A stretch of 44,612 bases of DNA, from the NCBI GenBank assembly GCA_944385095.1, contig CALWVS010000017.1, positions 1 through 44,612 of the forward strand, in the 5' to 3' direction. The notes below the pieces were generated by a model. It saw only the letters and a list, made by a program, of their open reading frames with translations, was not told where the DNA came from and searched no databases. The position numbers and the translations under genes were made by a program. The stretch comes from an uncultured Oscillospiraceae bacterium. Its GTDB lineage: Bacteria > Bacillota > Clostridia > Oscillospirales > Oscillospiraceae. Shown in pieces: positions 17,918 to 27,606 of the stretch. Numbering within the stretch: position 1 is the stretch's first letter; each line of letters starts with the position of its first letter.

Positions 17918-18691
17918 TCATCCCCCCTGTGCCTGCACCGCTTCAATGGGCAACTTTCCATCCAAAAAGTCCTGATATTGGTCTGCAATGCCCTCTGTCT
18001 CTCCAAAGGCAACTTGCTTGCCCTTGTGTAGCCATAGCACCTTATTACATAGCTCTCTGATTTGGTCAAGAGAGTGGGAAACCAAAATGGTAGCAGCACC
18101 ATGTTCAATGATTTCCTGCATTTTCTTGGCACTTTTCTCCTGAAATGCTCCATCACCCACAGAAAGCACCTCATCCAGAATCAAAATTTCCGGTTGTACC
18201 AGTGAGGCAATGGCAAAGGCAAGACGGGACTGCATACCAGTGGACAGTTGCTTAAAGGGACGATCCTGGAATGCTCTCAACTCAGAAAAATCCAGAATAT
18301 GTTCATAAGTCTCATCCATGAACTCTCTGGTATAACCCAGCATCGCACCACGCAGATAGGCGTTCTCTTTCACCGTCAAATCCCCATCAAAGCCGGAGGC
18401 AAGCTCCAACAGAGCTGACACACTGCCACCACGCTCGATACTTCCCCCCCTTGGCTCCATCACGCCAGTGATAGCCTTCAATAAGGTGGATTTTCCTGCA
18501 CCATTTGTCCCAATAATACCCAGCATCTCTCCCTTATTCAAGGAAAAGGAGACATGGTCTACTGCCATAAAAGTTTCCACTCGATACTGTTTTTTCAAAT
18601 GTCGCATGGTCCATTCTTTTAAACCAATGTCCTTAAAATCACCAATTTTATATGAGATCGACACATCATTTACTTTTAACATTGTTTCCAT
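17918..18691 (-). CDS. wzt: Polysaccharide ABC transporter ATP-binding protein
   Basis: This 257-residue ATPase couples ATP hydrolysis to export of a lipid-linked polysaccharide through the Wzm channel. Walker A is IGTNGAGKSTLLKAI, the signature region is FKQLSTGMQSRLAFAIASL, Walker B is PEILILDEVLSVGD, and the switch histidine is in ILVSHSLDQI. The N-terminal SISYKIGDFKDIGLKEW stretch is typical of Wzt/TagH-type ATPases. It ends soon after the ATPase fold and lacks the C-terminal carbohydrate-recognition domain that some Wzt proteins use to read a chain-end cap. It lies 9 nt after wzm and overlaps the next gene by a few bases. Confidence 0.92.
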   Translation of the reverse strand: METMLKVNDVSISYKIGDFKDIGLKEWTMRHLKKQYRVETFMAVDHVSFSLNKGEMLGIIGTNGAGKSTLLKAITGVMEPRGGSIERGGSVSALLELASGFDGDLTVKENAYLRGAMLGYTREFMDETYEHILDFSELRAFQDRPFKQLSTGMQSRLAFAIASLVQPEILILDEVLSVGDGAFQEKSAKKMQEIIEHGAATILVSHSLDQIRELCNKVLWLHKGKQVAFGETEGIADQYQDFLDGKLPIEAVQAQGG

Positions 18692-18700
18692 GGTCTTACC

Positions 18701-19468
18701 TCACACATAATACAAAAATTCATGGTTGTACTTTTTGTACATATAAGCCCCTATGCCAAAGGACAAAATGGCAAAAGCGGCTGCCAAAAGATGGAACTGT
18801 ACTGTTGGTATTGTTCCATCCAGAATAATCTTTCTGAAATAACGGATATACACATACAAAGGATTGAGTAAAAACATACATTGTATGGTATGGCTGTAAC
18901 TGTCAATGGTATAGAAAATAGCAGACATCCACATAATGAGCTGAGTCAAAATTCCCCATAAATATTGCATATCTCGGAAGAATACAAAAAGGGCAGACAA
19001 AATTAAGCCCAGTCCCAGATTAAATACAATTAAACATACCACAGGAAACAGTAAAAATACAAATTTCCAGGTAAATGGTACACCATCAATGGCAACAAAC
19101 GTGAAAAAAATAAGCAAATTCAATCCAAAATTGATCAGAGATGATACATTTTGTGAAAATAGGAATAAATACTTTGGTACATTTACTTTTGTAAAAATTC
19201 CTGCATTCATCAACAGAGAGTTCATTCCCAAATTAGTAGCATCGGTAAAATAGGAAAAAATAAGCTGTCCAGCAAACAAATAAACCACATAATGGTCTAC
19301 ATTGTTTCCAAAAAAGTTACTAAACACCAGCCACATAATCAGCAGGTTCATCAGAGGAGCCAATATACTCCACGCCATACCTAAGATGGTACGCTTATAT
19401 TTTTTTGCAAAGTCACGCTTCACCAGTTCCTCAAATAGGAACTGGTGTCGCTTTAATTTTTCCAACAT
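18701..19468 (-). CDS. wzm: Polysaccharide ABC transporter permease
   Basis: This 255-residue ABC-2 type permease has about six membrane helices. It starts with a cytoplasmic amphipathic segment, FLFEELVKRDFAKKYKRTILG, followed by MAWSILAPLMNLLIMWLVFS, the hallmark start of the Wzm/TagG group. It forms the channel that takes an undecaprenyl-diphosphate-linked glycan across the membrane, powered by the ATPase encoded 9 nt downstream. Having an ABC exporter without Wzx or Wzy genes in the window indicates that the main chain is fully polymerised inside the cell before export. Confidence 0.92.
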   Translation of the reverse strand: MLEKLKRHQFLFEELVKRDFAKKYKRTILGMAWSILAPLMNLLIMWLVFSNFFGNNVDHYVVYLFAGQLIFSYFTDATNLGMNSLLMNAGIFTKVNVPKYLFLFSQNVSSLINFGLNLLIFFTFVAIDGVPFTWKFVFLLFPVVCLIVFNLGLGLILSALFVFFRDMQYLWGILTQLIMWMSAIFYTIDSYSHTIQCMFLLNPLYVYIRYFRKIILDGTIPTVQFHLLAAAFAILSFGIGAYMYKKYNHEFLYYV

Positions 19469-19498
19469 AATGTGATTCCTCTCAAAGCGATTACTTCA

Positions 19499-20413
19499 TC
19501 ATTGTTTTCGCCAATCTTCTATCACTTCTTTTAAAATTTCATCCATGGAAATCTCAGGCTCCCAACCTGTGTGTTGGGTCAATTTTCTATGGTCACAACA
19601 AATCACAGGTGTATCACTGGGACGCATTTTTTCAGCATCTTGTTCCACAGAAATCTGACACTTTGCCAAATGACACAACTCATCTAAAATCTCTTGTGCA
19701 CTGTATGTCACACCAGAACCTACATTGTAGACTTCTCCAGCATATCCCTTTTCTGCAATGAGACGATAGGCACGCACCACATCTTTCACATGGGTAAAAT
19801 CCCGTTTGGCTGTCAGATTTCCTACTTTCAAGCAACTTTGTTCCCCACGCTCCACTGCCACAATACCAGAGGCAAAATCAGGGATAAGAAACCCCTTCCC
19901 CTGTCCTGCTCCCGCATGATTGAAGGAACGGGTCATAGAAATATTTAGCTCATGTGCCCTGACATAGACCTGTGCCATTTCCTCTTGCGCCTTTTTTGAC
20001 ACTGCATAGGGAGTTTGAGGCTTTGTAACCAATGTCTCAGATACCAGTTTCCCAGCCTCACCCAAATTTCCATACTGGTCAGAGGAGCCAACCAATACCA
20101 TACGGCAGTCTGGTTTCTTCTGTCGAACTGCTTCCATCAGGTTGATGGCAGCCACCACATTTAATTCCACTGTTTTTTGTGGAATACTCCAGGACTTTGC
20201 CACATTTGCCTGTCCAGCCAGATGAAAAATCACATCTGGCTGTAACTGTAAAATGACATCGTTCACAGCATCCTGATTCAGTAAATCTGTCACAACAACA
20301 CCCTCACCGGTCTGGATATCCAGACCGGTGACAGTATAACCATTATGTTCCAGTTCCTGACGTAAATAGTGACCCACAAAGCCCTGACTGCCTGTAATCA
20401 GAGCTTTTTTCAT
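19499..20413 (-). CDS. rmd: GDP-4-keto-6-deoxy-D-mannose reductase (GDP-D-rhamnose forming)
   Basis: This 304-residue extended SDR enzyme has [16 protein letters not shown] for cofactor binding, VGSSDQYG around the catalytic serine, [11 protein letters not shown] with the YxxxK pair, and [20 protein letters not shown]. The C-terminal block [18 protein letters not shown] matches the R-P-D pattern of Rmd proteins. By family knowledge it reduces the Gmd product to GDP-D-rhamnose. Its start codon overlaps the gmd stop (ATGA), so both enzymes are made together. The alternative, a GDP-6-deoxytalose or fucose enzyme, is less likely given Rmd-like length and motifs. Confidence 0.8.
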   Translation of the reverse strand: MKKALITGSQGFVGHYLRQELEHNGYTVTGLDIQTGEGVVVTDLLNQDAVNDVILQLQPDVIFHLAGQANVAKSWSIPQKTVELNVVAAINLMEAVRQKKPDCRMVLVGSSDQYGNLGEAGKLVSETLVTKPQTPYAVSKKAQEEMAQVYVRAHELNISMTRSFNHAGAGQGKGFLIPDFASGIVAVERGEQSCLKVGNLTAKRDFTHVKDVVRAYRLIAEKGYAGEVYNVGSGVTYSAQEILDELCHLAKCQISVEQDAEKMRPSDTPVICCDHRKLTQHTGWEPEISMDEILKEVIEDWRKQ

Positions 20414-21450
20414 CCCTGCATCGCCGCCTTTTCCTTCTTGGCGAGCTGCAAATCATGCTCTGCCATAATGGCACACAGCTGCTCATAGCTGGTGGTCTGA
20501 GGATTCCAACCCAGTACTGTCTTCGCCTTCGTAGGATCTCCCCACAGATTATCCACATCAGTGGGACGGAACCATGCCTCATTGACCTCTACCAGCACCT
20601 TACCAGTTGCCTTATCAATGCCTTTTTCCTCAATGCCAGTTCCCTGCCACTCCAGCTCAATGCCATTATTGGCAAAGGCAAGGGTGGTAAACTCACGGAC
20701 CGTGTGTTGTACACCGGTGGCAATGACAAAATCCTCAGGAGTGTCGTGTTGAAGCATTAACCACATACACTCCACATAGTCCTTAGCATAACCCCAGTCA
20801 CGTTTACTGTCCAGATTACCCAATTGCAGTTTTTCCTGTAAACCACAGGCGATACGACCAGCGGCACGGGTGATTTTGCGGGTTACAAAATTCTCACCAC
20901 GGCGCTCAGACTCATGGTTGAACAAAATGCCATTGACCGCAAACATGCCGTAAGCTTCACGGTACTCCTTCACCATCCAGAATCCGTATTGCTTCGCAAT
21001 GGCATAGGGGCTGTATGGGTGGAATGGGGTGGTCTCACGCTGAGGCACTTCCTCCACTTTGCCATACAGCTCAGAAGTAGAAGCCTGATAGAAACGACAA
21101 GTCTTTTCCATGCCCAAAATACGGATTGCCTCCAACATACGCAGTACACCCAACGCATCCACATCGCCAGAATATTCAGGTACATCAAAACTCACCTGTA
21201 CATGGCTCTGGGCAGCTAGGTTGTAAACCTCATCAGGGCGAACCATGTTCATAATACGAATAATGCTGCTGGAATCACTCAGATCCCCATCGTGAAGGGT
21301 AATTTTATCCAAAATATGTGAAATACGATCCACGTTCGGCAGAGAGGCACGGCGAGTCATACCATGAACCTCATATCCCTTTTCCAACAGCAATTCTGCC
21401 AGATAGGAACCATCCTGCCCAGTAATACCAGTGATCAATGCTTTTTTCAT
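20410..21450 (-). CDS. gmd: GDP-mannose 4,6-dehydratase
   Basis: This 346-residue SDR enzyme converts GDP-mannose to GDP-4-keto-6-deoxymannose. The cofactor motif is [20 protein letters not shown], the usual Gmd form. The sequence [18 protein letters not shown] contains the catalytic Thr/Ser-Glu, and [13 protein letters not shown] carries the YxxxK pair. [19 protein letters not shown] is a Gmd landmark. It lies between manC and rmd, so the three genes encode consecutive steps from mannose-1-phosphate to GDP-D-rhamnose. The gene is noticeably richer in GC than most of the locus. Confidence 0.96.
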   Translation of the reverse strand: MKKALITGITGQDGSYLAELLLEKGYEVHGMTRRASLPNVDRISHILDKITLHDGDLSDSSSIIRIMNMVRPDEVYNLAAQSHVQVSFDVPEYSGDVDALGVLRMLEAIRILGMEKTCRFYQASTSELYGKVEEVPQRETTPFHPYSPYAIAKQYGFWMVKEYREAYGMFAVNGILFNHESERRGENFVTRKITRAAGRIACGLQEKLQLGNLDSKRDWGYAKDYVECMWLMLQHDTPEDFVIATGVQHTVREFTTLAFANNGIELEWQGTGIEEKGIDKATGKVLVEVNEAWFRPTDVDNLWGDPTKAKTVLGWNPQTTSYEQLCAIMAEHDLQLAKKEKAAMQG

Positions 21451-21484
21451 GAATCATTCTCCTTCTTATGTTTACTGTCCCAAA

Positions 21485-22555
21485 TTATAGGTATTTGGTC
21501 TGATTGCAAATTCTCAGATTCTCCAGAACCTTCTTAATATCTCCTGCACTGTCTTTGTCACAAATCAGCAGGGCATCTTCTGTATCCACTACAATCATAT
21601 CTTGTAGACCAACGGTAGCAATGAGTTTTGCACCACCTTGGATAATGGAATTTTTGGTATTGACTGTCACCACATGACCATCCACCACATTTCCAAACTC
21701 ATTGCTTGCCTTAATTCTGCCCACTGCCAGCCAGGAACCTACATCATCCCAGCCAAATGCACCAGTCAGAATATAGATATTCTTTGCTTTTTCCATGATC
21801 CCATAGTCAATGGATTCGGACTGAAACTCATAAAACTCCTTCTCCAGAACGGTTTCCTGTTGCTCTGTTCCAATGGCAGCCTGAATACGCCCCAGTCCCG
21901 CAAATGTCTCTGGCAAATAGGTCTTGATATTATTCAAAATGGTGGACACCTTCCAGATGAACATACCACTGTTCCACAGATACTGCTCAGAAACCACATA
22001 GGTCTTTGCGGTTTCCAAATTGGGCTTTTCCACAAATCGCTCCACTGCAAATGCCCGTCCCAGTGTTTTATCTGGCATGAACTTAATATAGCCATAACCA
22101 GTCTCAGGTGTATCTGGTGTAATTCCCAATGTCACCAGATTTTCTCCCTGTTCCGCTACCTCACAGGCATCCGACAACGTATTGACAAAAATAGAAGTAT
22201 ACTTGATCAGATGGTCTGAAGGTAACACCATCATGATGGCATCTCCATATTTTTTCTGCATATGGACTGCACCCAAACCAATACAAGGAGCTGTATTTTT
22301 CCCCACTGGCTCACAGAGAATATTCCCTTCTGGAATCTCCGGCAGCTGCTGCTGTACCAATGCTTTATAGTCCCGATTCGTGGCGATATAGATGTCCTCC
22401 ATATTGACCAATGGTAAAATCCGTTCTACCGTCAACTGAATCATAGTCTTTCCATCATCAGTCAGAGACAGAAATTGTTTGGGCAAATTCTTCCTGCTTT
22501 TTGGCCAAAACCGCTCCCCACGTCCACCTGCCATAATCAGCGCTGTTTTTTTCAT
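21485..22555 (-). CDS. manC: Mannose-1-phosphate guanylyltransferase
   Basis: This 356-residue enzyme makes GDP-mannose from GTP and mannose-1-phosphate. The N-terminal pyrophosphorylase motif is MAGGRGERFWPKSRKNLPKQF. VLPSDHLI, the FVEKP block and LWNSGMFIW are also typical. WDDVGSWLA closes the catalytic domain. It is a single-function form: the chain ends soon after the nucleotidyltransferase and left-handed-helix part and lacks the C-terminal cupin isomerase domain of bifunctional AlgA/WbpW enzymes. The missing isomerase activity is supplied by the next gene upstream, which carries a ManA domain. Confidence 0.95.
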   Translation of the reverse strand: MKKTALIMAGGRGERFWPKSRKNLPKQFLSLTDDGKTMIQLTVERILPLVNMEDIYIATNRDYKALVQQQLPEIPEGNILCEPVGKNTAPCIGLGAVHMQKKYGDAIMMVLPSDHLIKYTSIFVNTLSDACEVAEQGENLVTLGITPDTPETGYGYIKFMPDKTLGRAFAVERFVEKPNLETAKTYVVSEQYLWNSGMFIWKVSTILNNIKTYLPETFAGLGRIQAAIGTEQQETVLEKEFYEFQSESIDYGIMEKAKNIYILTGAFGWDDVGSWLAVGRIKASNEFGNVVDGHVVTVNTKNSIIQGGAKLIATVGLQDMIVVDTEDALLICDKDSAGDIKKVLENLRICNQTKYL

Positions 22556-22576
22556 AACTGAACTCCATCCTTTCCG

Positions 22577-24784
22577 CTATACTCTGGATAACAGAACCCT
22601 GCAAGCTCCATGTATTTCATACTCCCCCAATGCAGCCGGCATAAAATAAGACTGCCCACATGGAATTGGGTAGCTTTTTCCATTGCATATGATTGTACCA
22701 TCTCCATCCACACAAAGCAAGTGATGAAAAGATTTTCCATTGCAACAGAGTGTAATTTTATCTCTTATATCAATACTATAGGCTCGAAAATATTTACAGG
22801 AGAACATTTCATCCATAGTAAACCCTTCAAATGTAACACTGCTATTGGCTTTACATTCCTCGGGTAAAATAGGAGAGTAGTCCATTACTGCTGCTGCCCG
22901 CTCCAAGTGAAGCTGACGTGGTTTGCCATCTGCCCCCTTTCTCTGGTAGTCATATACACGGAATGTGGTGTTGGAATTCTGTTGAATTTCCGCAATCACA
23001 ATTCCAGCACCAATGGCATGGATGGTACCAGGCAAAATATAAAATACATCCCCAGGAGAAACTGGTACACGGTTGAGCACCTGACAGATGGTACCATCTT
23101 CTGCTCGTCTGAGCAGTTCTTCCTCTGTAATTCGCTCAGAAAACCCAAAATAGATGCTGGCTTGTGGTTCACAGTCTACAATATACCACATCTCCGCCTT
23201 TCCATGTTCCCCTAGCTCTAAAAGGGCAGTATCATCAGAGGGGTGTACTTGAATCGAAAGATCCTTTTTGGCATCAATCAGCTTTACCAAAATAGGAAAA
23301 TCTCCTTTAGGGCAATTTCTACCCCAAAACCCAGTCCGATCCAAGATCCCTAGCTCCTGAATAGACTTTCCTTTCCACTCACCCTCTGCCACTGTACACT
23401 GACCATCTGGATGACAGGACAACTCCCAGCTCTCTGCTGTGACTTCTGGAGCATCTGTTTTACCATATTGTATTTTTAACTTTGTACCACCCCATAAATA
23501 TTCTTTGTAACAGGGGTTCAATTTCATAGGATACATCATAGGACGTGACTTCTCCTCAAAAAGCTCTTCTATACGCTTTCTCATCCGCTCCGCTGCTCCA
23601 GTTTGGGATAACTTCTCTTGAATATAACTCTGGGCTTTCTGTACTTTTTTCTGGTAAAAATCCTTGTCAAAGTATAGCTTCCTCATCCACTGTGCCGCCA
23701 CAGCTTCATCTGGATCTGCCCAGTGTGTCCCTTTTTTGTAAGGTGGGCTGTCCTGTTCCAGTGTGATCACTTCAGCAGGTACCATACATGCCACATCTTC
23801 ATTCATAAACTCAGTATTGGCTGACCAATCTGTGGCAATTACAGCTGTTCCCAACTCCATTGCCTCTGCTATCACCAGTCCAAACCCCTCCGCACGATGA
23901 AGAGAAACATACACATTCACACAGGTAATCAGGCTGTTGAATTCTACCTTCCCATAACTGTCTTTTAAAATCACAACATTAGGATATCCATCTAAAAGTG
24001 TACGGAATTGTTGTAAATCTTCTTCTCTGGCATGAGTGGCTTTTAGTACAAGTCCAACGCCTGTTTCTTCTTTTGAAAATGCCTGACAGTAAGCTCTTAC
24101 ACTACCCAGTGGGTTTTTCCGTTCTGAACTACTGTAACCATCATAAGAAACCATAAACAAAAATACATCATTTGGTAAACCAAAGTGGTTCCTTTGATAA
24201 TTCTCACTCGTCTCTGGTTTTGTCATTCCATATGGCATGGTATGCACCGGTTTTGTGGTACATTTTCGAATTGCCTGCGAGATAAACTCTGCCGGTGTCC
24301 AAATTTCGTCCATTAGAGCCAGTGAATAAGTCCATTCGTGGGGTAATTCCGGCTGCTCCCAGAGAAAAAAAGCAATATTGTAATGGTGTTTCAATGTAGA
24401 TAACCCCAATTTCCATACACTATGCTGTAATCCATCCGGATTGAGATGAATCAAGTTTACACCATATGGCAATGTGGTCTGCTCCTGTCCGCTCCATGTT
24501 CTATTTGTTTCTGGTGCATTTCCAAAGACCTTTATTGGATAAATTGAGTAGGGTAATCCACTCTCCTGTAAGCCACCTGCTACCAAACGACAACTCTCAC
24601 CTAATCCAAAGTCTCCCCTGATATAACCAATTAAATTGACACCCATTTGTTGATCAGATAATTCTGGGACTCTATTTCCTTTCAGTTTGCTAAACAACAA
24701 AATCCCACTATTTCGCACCATTTCACGCATTCTGGGTGTTGTGATGGCTTTTAGAAACTGTTTTATTTTTTGTTTCATGTTCAT
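22577..24784 (-). CDS. Fusion protein: N-terminal GT4 glycosyltransferase and C-terminal type I mannose-6-phosphate isomerase
   Basis: This 735-residue chain has two unrelated parts. Residues ~45-410 form a GT4-like enzyme (GVNLIGYIRGDFGLGESCR, YGMTKP, then YVSLHRAEGFGLVIAEAMEL). Residues ~416-735 form a full-length Bacillus-type ManA: MKLNPCYKEYLWGGTKL, zinc ligands in SIQVHPSDD and EMWYIV, and GTIHAIGAG. The frame is open throughout. An internal ATG pair at 23539/23536 begins the isomerase, and GAGGAGA lies 11 nt before it, so a free 320-residue ManA could also be made. The isomerase feeds fructose-6-phosphate into GDP-mannose via ManC next door. Linking it covalently to a glycosyltransferase of the same pathway is unusual; the GT donor is unknown. 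Confidence 0.88.
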   Translation of the reverse strand: MNMKQKIKQFLKAITTPRMREMVRNSGILLFSKLKGNRVPELSDQQMGVNLIGYIRGDFGLGESCRLVAGGLQESGLPYSIYPIKVFGNAPETNRTWSGQEQTTLPYGVNLIHLNPDGLQHSVWKLGLSTLKHHYNIAFFLWEQPELPHEWTYSLALMDEIWTPAEFISQAIRKCTTKPVHTMPYGMTKPETSENYQRNHFGLPNDVFLFMVSYDGYSSSERKNPLGSVRAYCQAFSKEETGVGLVLKATHAREEDLQQFRTLLDGYPNVVILKDSYGKVEFNSLITCVNVYVSLHRAEGFGLVIAEAMELGTAVIATDWSANTEFMNEDVACMVPAEVITLEQDSPPYKKGTHWADPDEAVAAQWMRKLYFDKDFYQKKVQKAQSYIQEKLSQTGAAERMRKRIEELFEEKSRPMMYPMKLNPCYKEYLWGGTKLKIQYGKTDAPEVTAESWELSCHPDGQCTVAEGEWKGKSIQELGILDRTGFWGRNCPKGDFPILVKLIDAKKDLSIQVHPSDDTALLELGEHGKAEMWYIVDCEPQASIYFGFSERITEEELLRRAEDGTICQVLNRVPVSPGDVFYILPGTIHAIGAGIVIAEIQQNSNTTFRVYDYQRKGADGKPRQLHLERAAAVMDYSPILPEECKANSSVTFEGFTMDEMFSCKYFRAYSIDIRDKITLCCNGKSFHHLLCVDGDGTIICNGKSYPIPCGQSYFMPAALGEYEIHGACRVLLSRV

Positions 24785-24787
24785 ATC

Positions 24788-25891
24788 TCACTTTGTCAGT
24801 AGATTTTTACATAATCCCTTTAACTGACATGCAGACTGCTCCCAATTAAATATTTGCACTCGCTGGTATCCAGATTCAGTGAGTTTCTGCATATAGCTTT
24901 TGGAACTTATCACATTCCAGATACCCTGTGCAATGGATGTAATATCCATAGGATCTACATATTCTCCTGCCTCTCCCACCACTTCAGGTAGAGAAGCTGC
25001 CTTTGCACAGATGACAGGACATCCAAAGTACATAGCCTCCAGAGGTGGTATCCCGAAACCTTCATAGAGAGAGGGAAACACAAATGCCTGTGCCTGTTGA
25101 TAGAGTGTATTTTTTTCTGCCCCTGATATATAGCCAATAAACCGAACAGACTCTTTACTAGAAAGCCCATCTGCCATTCGATAGATTTCTTCATTGTTCC
25201 AGCCGTTTCCTCCCGCCAAAACAAGTTGATGTGGCATTCCTGTCTCCTGTTTTAATTGATCAAATGCAAGCAGAAGTCGAGCTATATTTTTTCGTGGTTC
25301 AATGGTTCCTACATATAGCAAATAGGGTGCAGTGATATGGTATCGATCTAATAGTTTCTGTGCATCCACTATCTCCTGAGAAATAGAAGGTGCATTATAG
25401 ATGACAGCTATCCTATCCGGCTCCACTCCCATACAGGAGACAAGTTCCTCTTTTGAAAACTGGGATACAGTCAAAATTTGTTCACTGCGTTCCAGACTAT
25501 AGACAATATCCTGTTGAATACGCTTTAGGTTCCGTTTGCTCATGGTTTCAGGATAGCGCACAAATGCCAAGTCATGCACTGTTGTTATCACCTTTCCTGT
25601 CACTTTGGGCGGAACAATATAGTCAAAAAATAGGGTTAAATCCGTTTTTGGAAAAAAGAAAGAATATGACACTGGAATGGTATGCCAAATACGCCGATAC
25701 ACCCCATAAGGCACGGCTGAAAACCGTCTGACAGGAAAGGGGAGTGTTTCCAGCTCCCCTTTCCCAAATAGATTGCCACAGAATGTCAGTTCCTCATTAC
25801 TTTGCAGCCTTCTAGCCAACTCGTAGGTGTAAGTTCCAATCCCTGAACGTTTCCCACAACAGGGCTGCAACTCTAAGGCAACCTGTGCCAT
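24788..25891 (-). CDS. GT4 glycosyltransferase (mannosyl/rhamnosyl-type)
   Basis: This protein of about 367 residues has the N-terminal acceptor-loop motif KRSGIGTYTYELARRL. The second domain contains YLLYVGTIEPRKNIARLLLA and the catalytic-side region PSLYEGFGIPPLEAMYFGCP with both glutamates of the EX7E motif. Such enzymes in D-rhamnan and polymannose loci add alpha-linked mannose or rhamnose to the growing lipid-linked chain. Two starts are possible: a GTG at 25897 that overlaps the phosphomutase stop, and the ATG at 25891 with AAAGGG at better spacing, which I chose. The linkage cannot be read from sequence. Confidence 0.9.
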   Translation of the reverse strand: MAQVALELQPCCGKRSGIGTYTYELARRLQSNEELTFCGNLFGKGELETLPFPVRRFSAVPYGVYRRIWHTIPVSYSFFFPKTDLTLFFDYIVPPKVTGKVITTVHDLAFVRYPETMSKRNLKRIQQDIVYSLERSEQILTVSQFSKEELVSCMGVEPDRIAVIYNAPSISQEIVDAQKLLDRYHITAPYLLYVGTIEPRKNIARLLLAFDQLKQETGMPHQLVLAGGNGWNNEEIYRMADGLSSKESVRFIGYISGAEKNTLYQQAQAFVFPSLYEGFGIPPLEAMYFGCPVICAKAASLPEVVGEAGEYVDPMDITSIAQGIWNVISSKSYMQKLTESGYQRVQIFNWEQSACQLKGLCKNLLTK

Positions 25892-25893
25892 GC

Positions 25894-27606
25894 TCACTCA
25901 CCCTTTGCCCAAGCTGTAAAACAGGCAGAAATCTGCTCTGCCACCTGATTGCTCCGATTCAATGTTTCACCAATGGCAGTCACATAGACTTTCAACTTAG
26001 GTTCTGTACCCGAGGGACGGATCACAGCCTCCAGACCGCCTTCCAGGAAGAAACGAAGCACATTGGATTTTGGCAGATTCACAGTCTCCTGCTCCCCATT
26101 CTTCTTTGTAATAACAGAAGCCTGATAGTCTCCCACTGCCTCCACTGCAAAGCCAGCAATTTCTTTAGGCTGATTCTCTCTCATTCCACTCATCAAAGAC
26201 TGCATTTTCGCAAAACCGGCAGATCCTTCAAAGGTGAAAGACAACAAACGACTTTGATAAAATCCGTACTGCTCATAGAGGGAAGCCAGCACATCCAAAA
26301 GGCTCTTGCCCTCATGCTTATAGTAGGCAAACATTTCACAAATCAGCAGAGAGGCATTGACTGCATCCTTATCCCGTACAAAACTGCCACTGAGATAGCC
26401 ATAGCTCTCCTCAAATCCAAAGATATAACGCTCTGGGTGTCCCTCCTGCTCCAAACGTCCAATCTGCTCTCCAATAAACTTGAAGCCAGTCAGCACATCA
26501 CGCAGTTCAACCCCATAATGCCCTGCCACCTTGGCTGCCATAGGAGTAGTCACGATGGTTTTCACTGCCACAGGATTTTGAGGCATGGTTCCAACGGCTA
26601 GACGCATTTTGCATACAAAATCCAGTAATAACACACCCATCTCATTGCCGTTAATCAGGGTATAGCCTGTCTCTCCTTTTACTGCCACCCCTACACGGTC
26701 ACAGTCAGGGTCAGTGGCAAGCAATAAATCACTGCCTGTTTTCTCTGCCCATGCCAGTCCCACTTCCAGAGCCTCTCTGATTTCAGGGTTGGGATAGGGA
26801 CAAGTGGGGAAATTGCCATCCGGGTTTTTCTGTTCCTCTGGAATGGTAATATTGGTAAACCCATGCTCTTTCAAACAATCAGGCACACAGGAAATTCCTG
26901 CACCGTTGAGAGGGGTGTATACAATGGAAACCTCTCTGGAAATCCCTTTGGGAAGGACAGAAGCAGTAGCAATTGCATCTAAATACCGTCTTTCTGTGTC
27001 TTTCCCAATGTATTCAATTTTTCCCTCTTGGAGCAGAGTCTGAAAATCCCCCTTTTTTACATCTGCAAAGGGGTCCACTTTGTCAATTTCCTGCTGAATT
27101 GCCTTTGACGCCTCTGTGGTAATCTGGCAGCCATCGCTGCCATACACCTTATAGCCATTGTACTTTGCCGGGTTGTGGCTTGCTGTGACGACTACGCCCC
27201 CCTGACATTTCAGGTCACGCACTGCAAAAGACAGCGCAGGTGTGGGCATCAACTGACGATACAGGTAGACCTTGATTCCGTTGGCTGCATAAATCGTTGC
27301 AGCTGTCTCTGCAAACAAATCAGAGTGGATACGGCTATCATAGCCAATGGCAACCGATGGCTTTTCAAAGGTTTTCAACAGATAGTTACTACAACCCTGT
27401 GTTGCCTTTCCCACTGTATACACATTCATACGGTTACTGCCTGCACCCAGTACACCACGCAGACCACCAGTACCAAATTCCAATTCCCGATAAAATCTGT
27501 CCTCAATGGCAGCTTCATCCCCAGCAATTGAGACAAGTTCCCCATAAATTTCCTCATTTTCTTTGCTTTTTTCCAACCAACGCTGATAAAGTTCCTGTAA
27601 ATTCAT
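25894..27606 (-). CDS. Phosphoglucomutase/phosphomannomutase
   Basis: This 570-residue alpha-D-phosphohexomutase moves phosphate between C6 and C1 of glucose or mannose. The catalytic phosphoserine is in VVTASHNPAKYNGYKVY, the magnesium loop is LLATDPDCDRVGVA, the sugar-binding loop is FGFEESYGY, and the phosphate-binding loop is VIRPSGTEPKLKVY. Length and motifs match the Firmicutes PgcA-type enzymes, which prefer glucose-1-phosphate but often accept mannose. It therefore can feed both rmlA and the ugd precursor UTP-glucose pathway, and manC. It overlaps both neighbouring GT4 genes by four bases. Confidence 0.94.
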   Translation of the reverse strand: MNLQELYQRWLEKSKENEEIYGELVSIAGDEAAIEDRFYRELEFGTGGLRGVLGAGSNRMNVYTVGKATQGCSNYLLKTFEKPSVAIGYDSRIHSDLFAETAATIYAANGIKVYLYRQLMPTPALSFAVRDLKCQGGVVVTASHNPAKYNGYKVYGSDGCQITTEASKAIQQEIDKVDPFADVKKGDFQTLLQEGKIEYIGKDTERRYLDAIATASVLPKGISREVSIVYTPLNGAGISCVPDCLKEHGFTNITIPEEQKNPDGNFPTCPYPNPEIREALEVGLAWAEKTGSDLLLATDPDCDRVGVAVKGETGYTLINGNEMGVLLLDFVCKMRLAVGTMPQNPVAVKTIVTTPMAAKVAGHYGVELRDVLTGFKFIGEQIGRLEQEGHPERYIFGFEESYGYLSGSFVRDKDAVNASLLICEMFAYYKHEGKSLLDVLASLYEQYGFYQSRLLSFTFEGSAGFAKMQSLMSGMRENQPKEIAGFAVEAVGDYQASVITKKNGEQETVNLPKSNVLRFFLEGGLEAVIRPSGTEPKLKVYVTAIGETLNRSNQVAEQISACFTAWAKGE

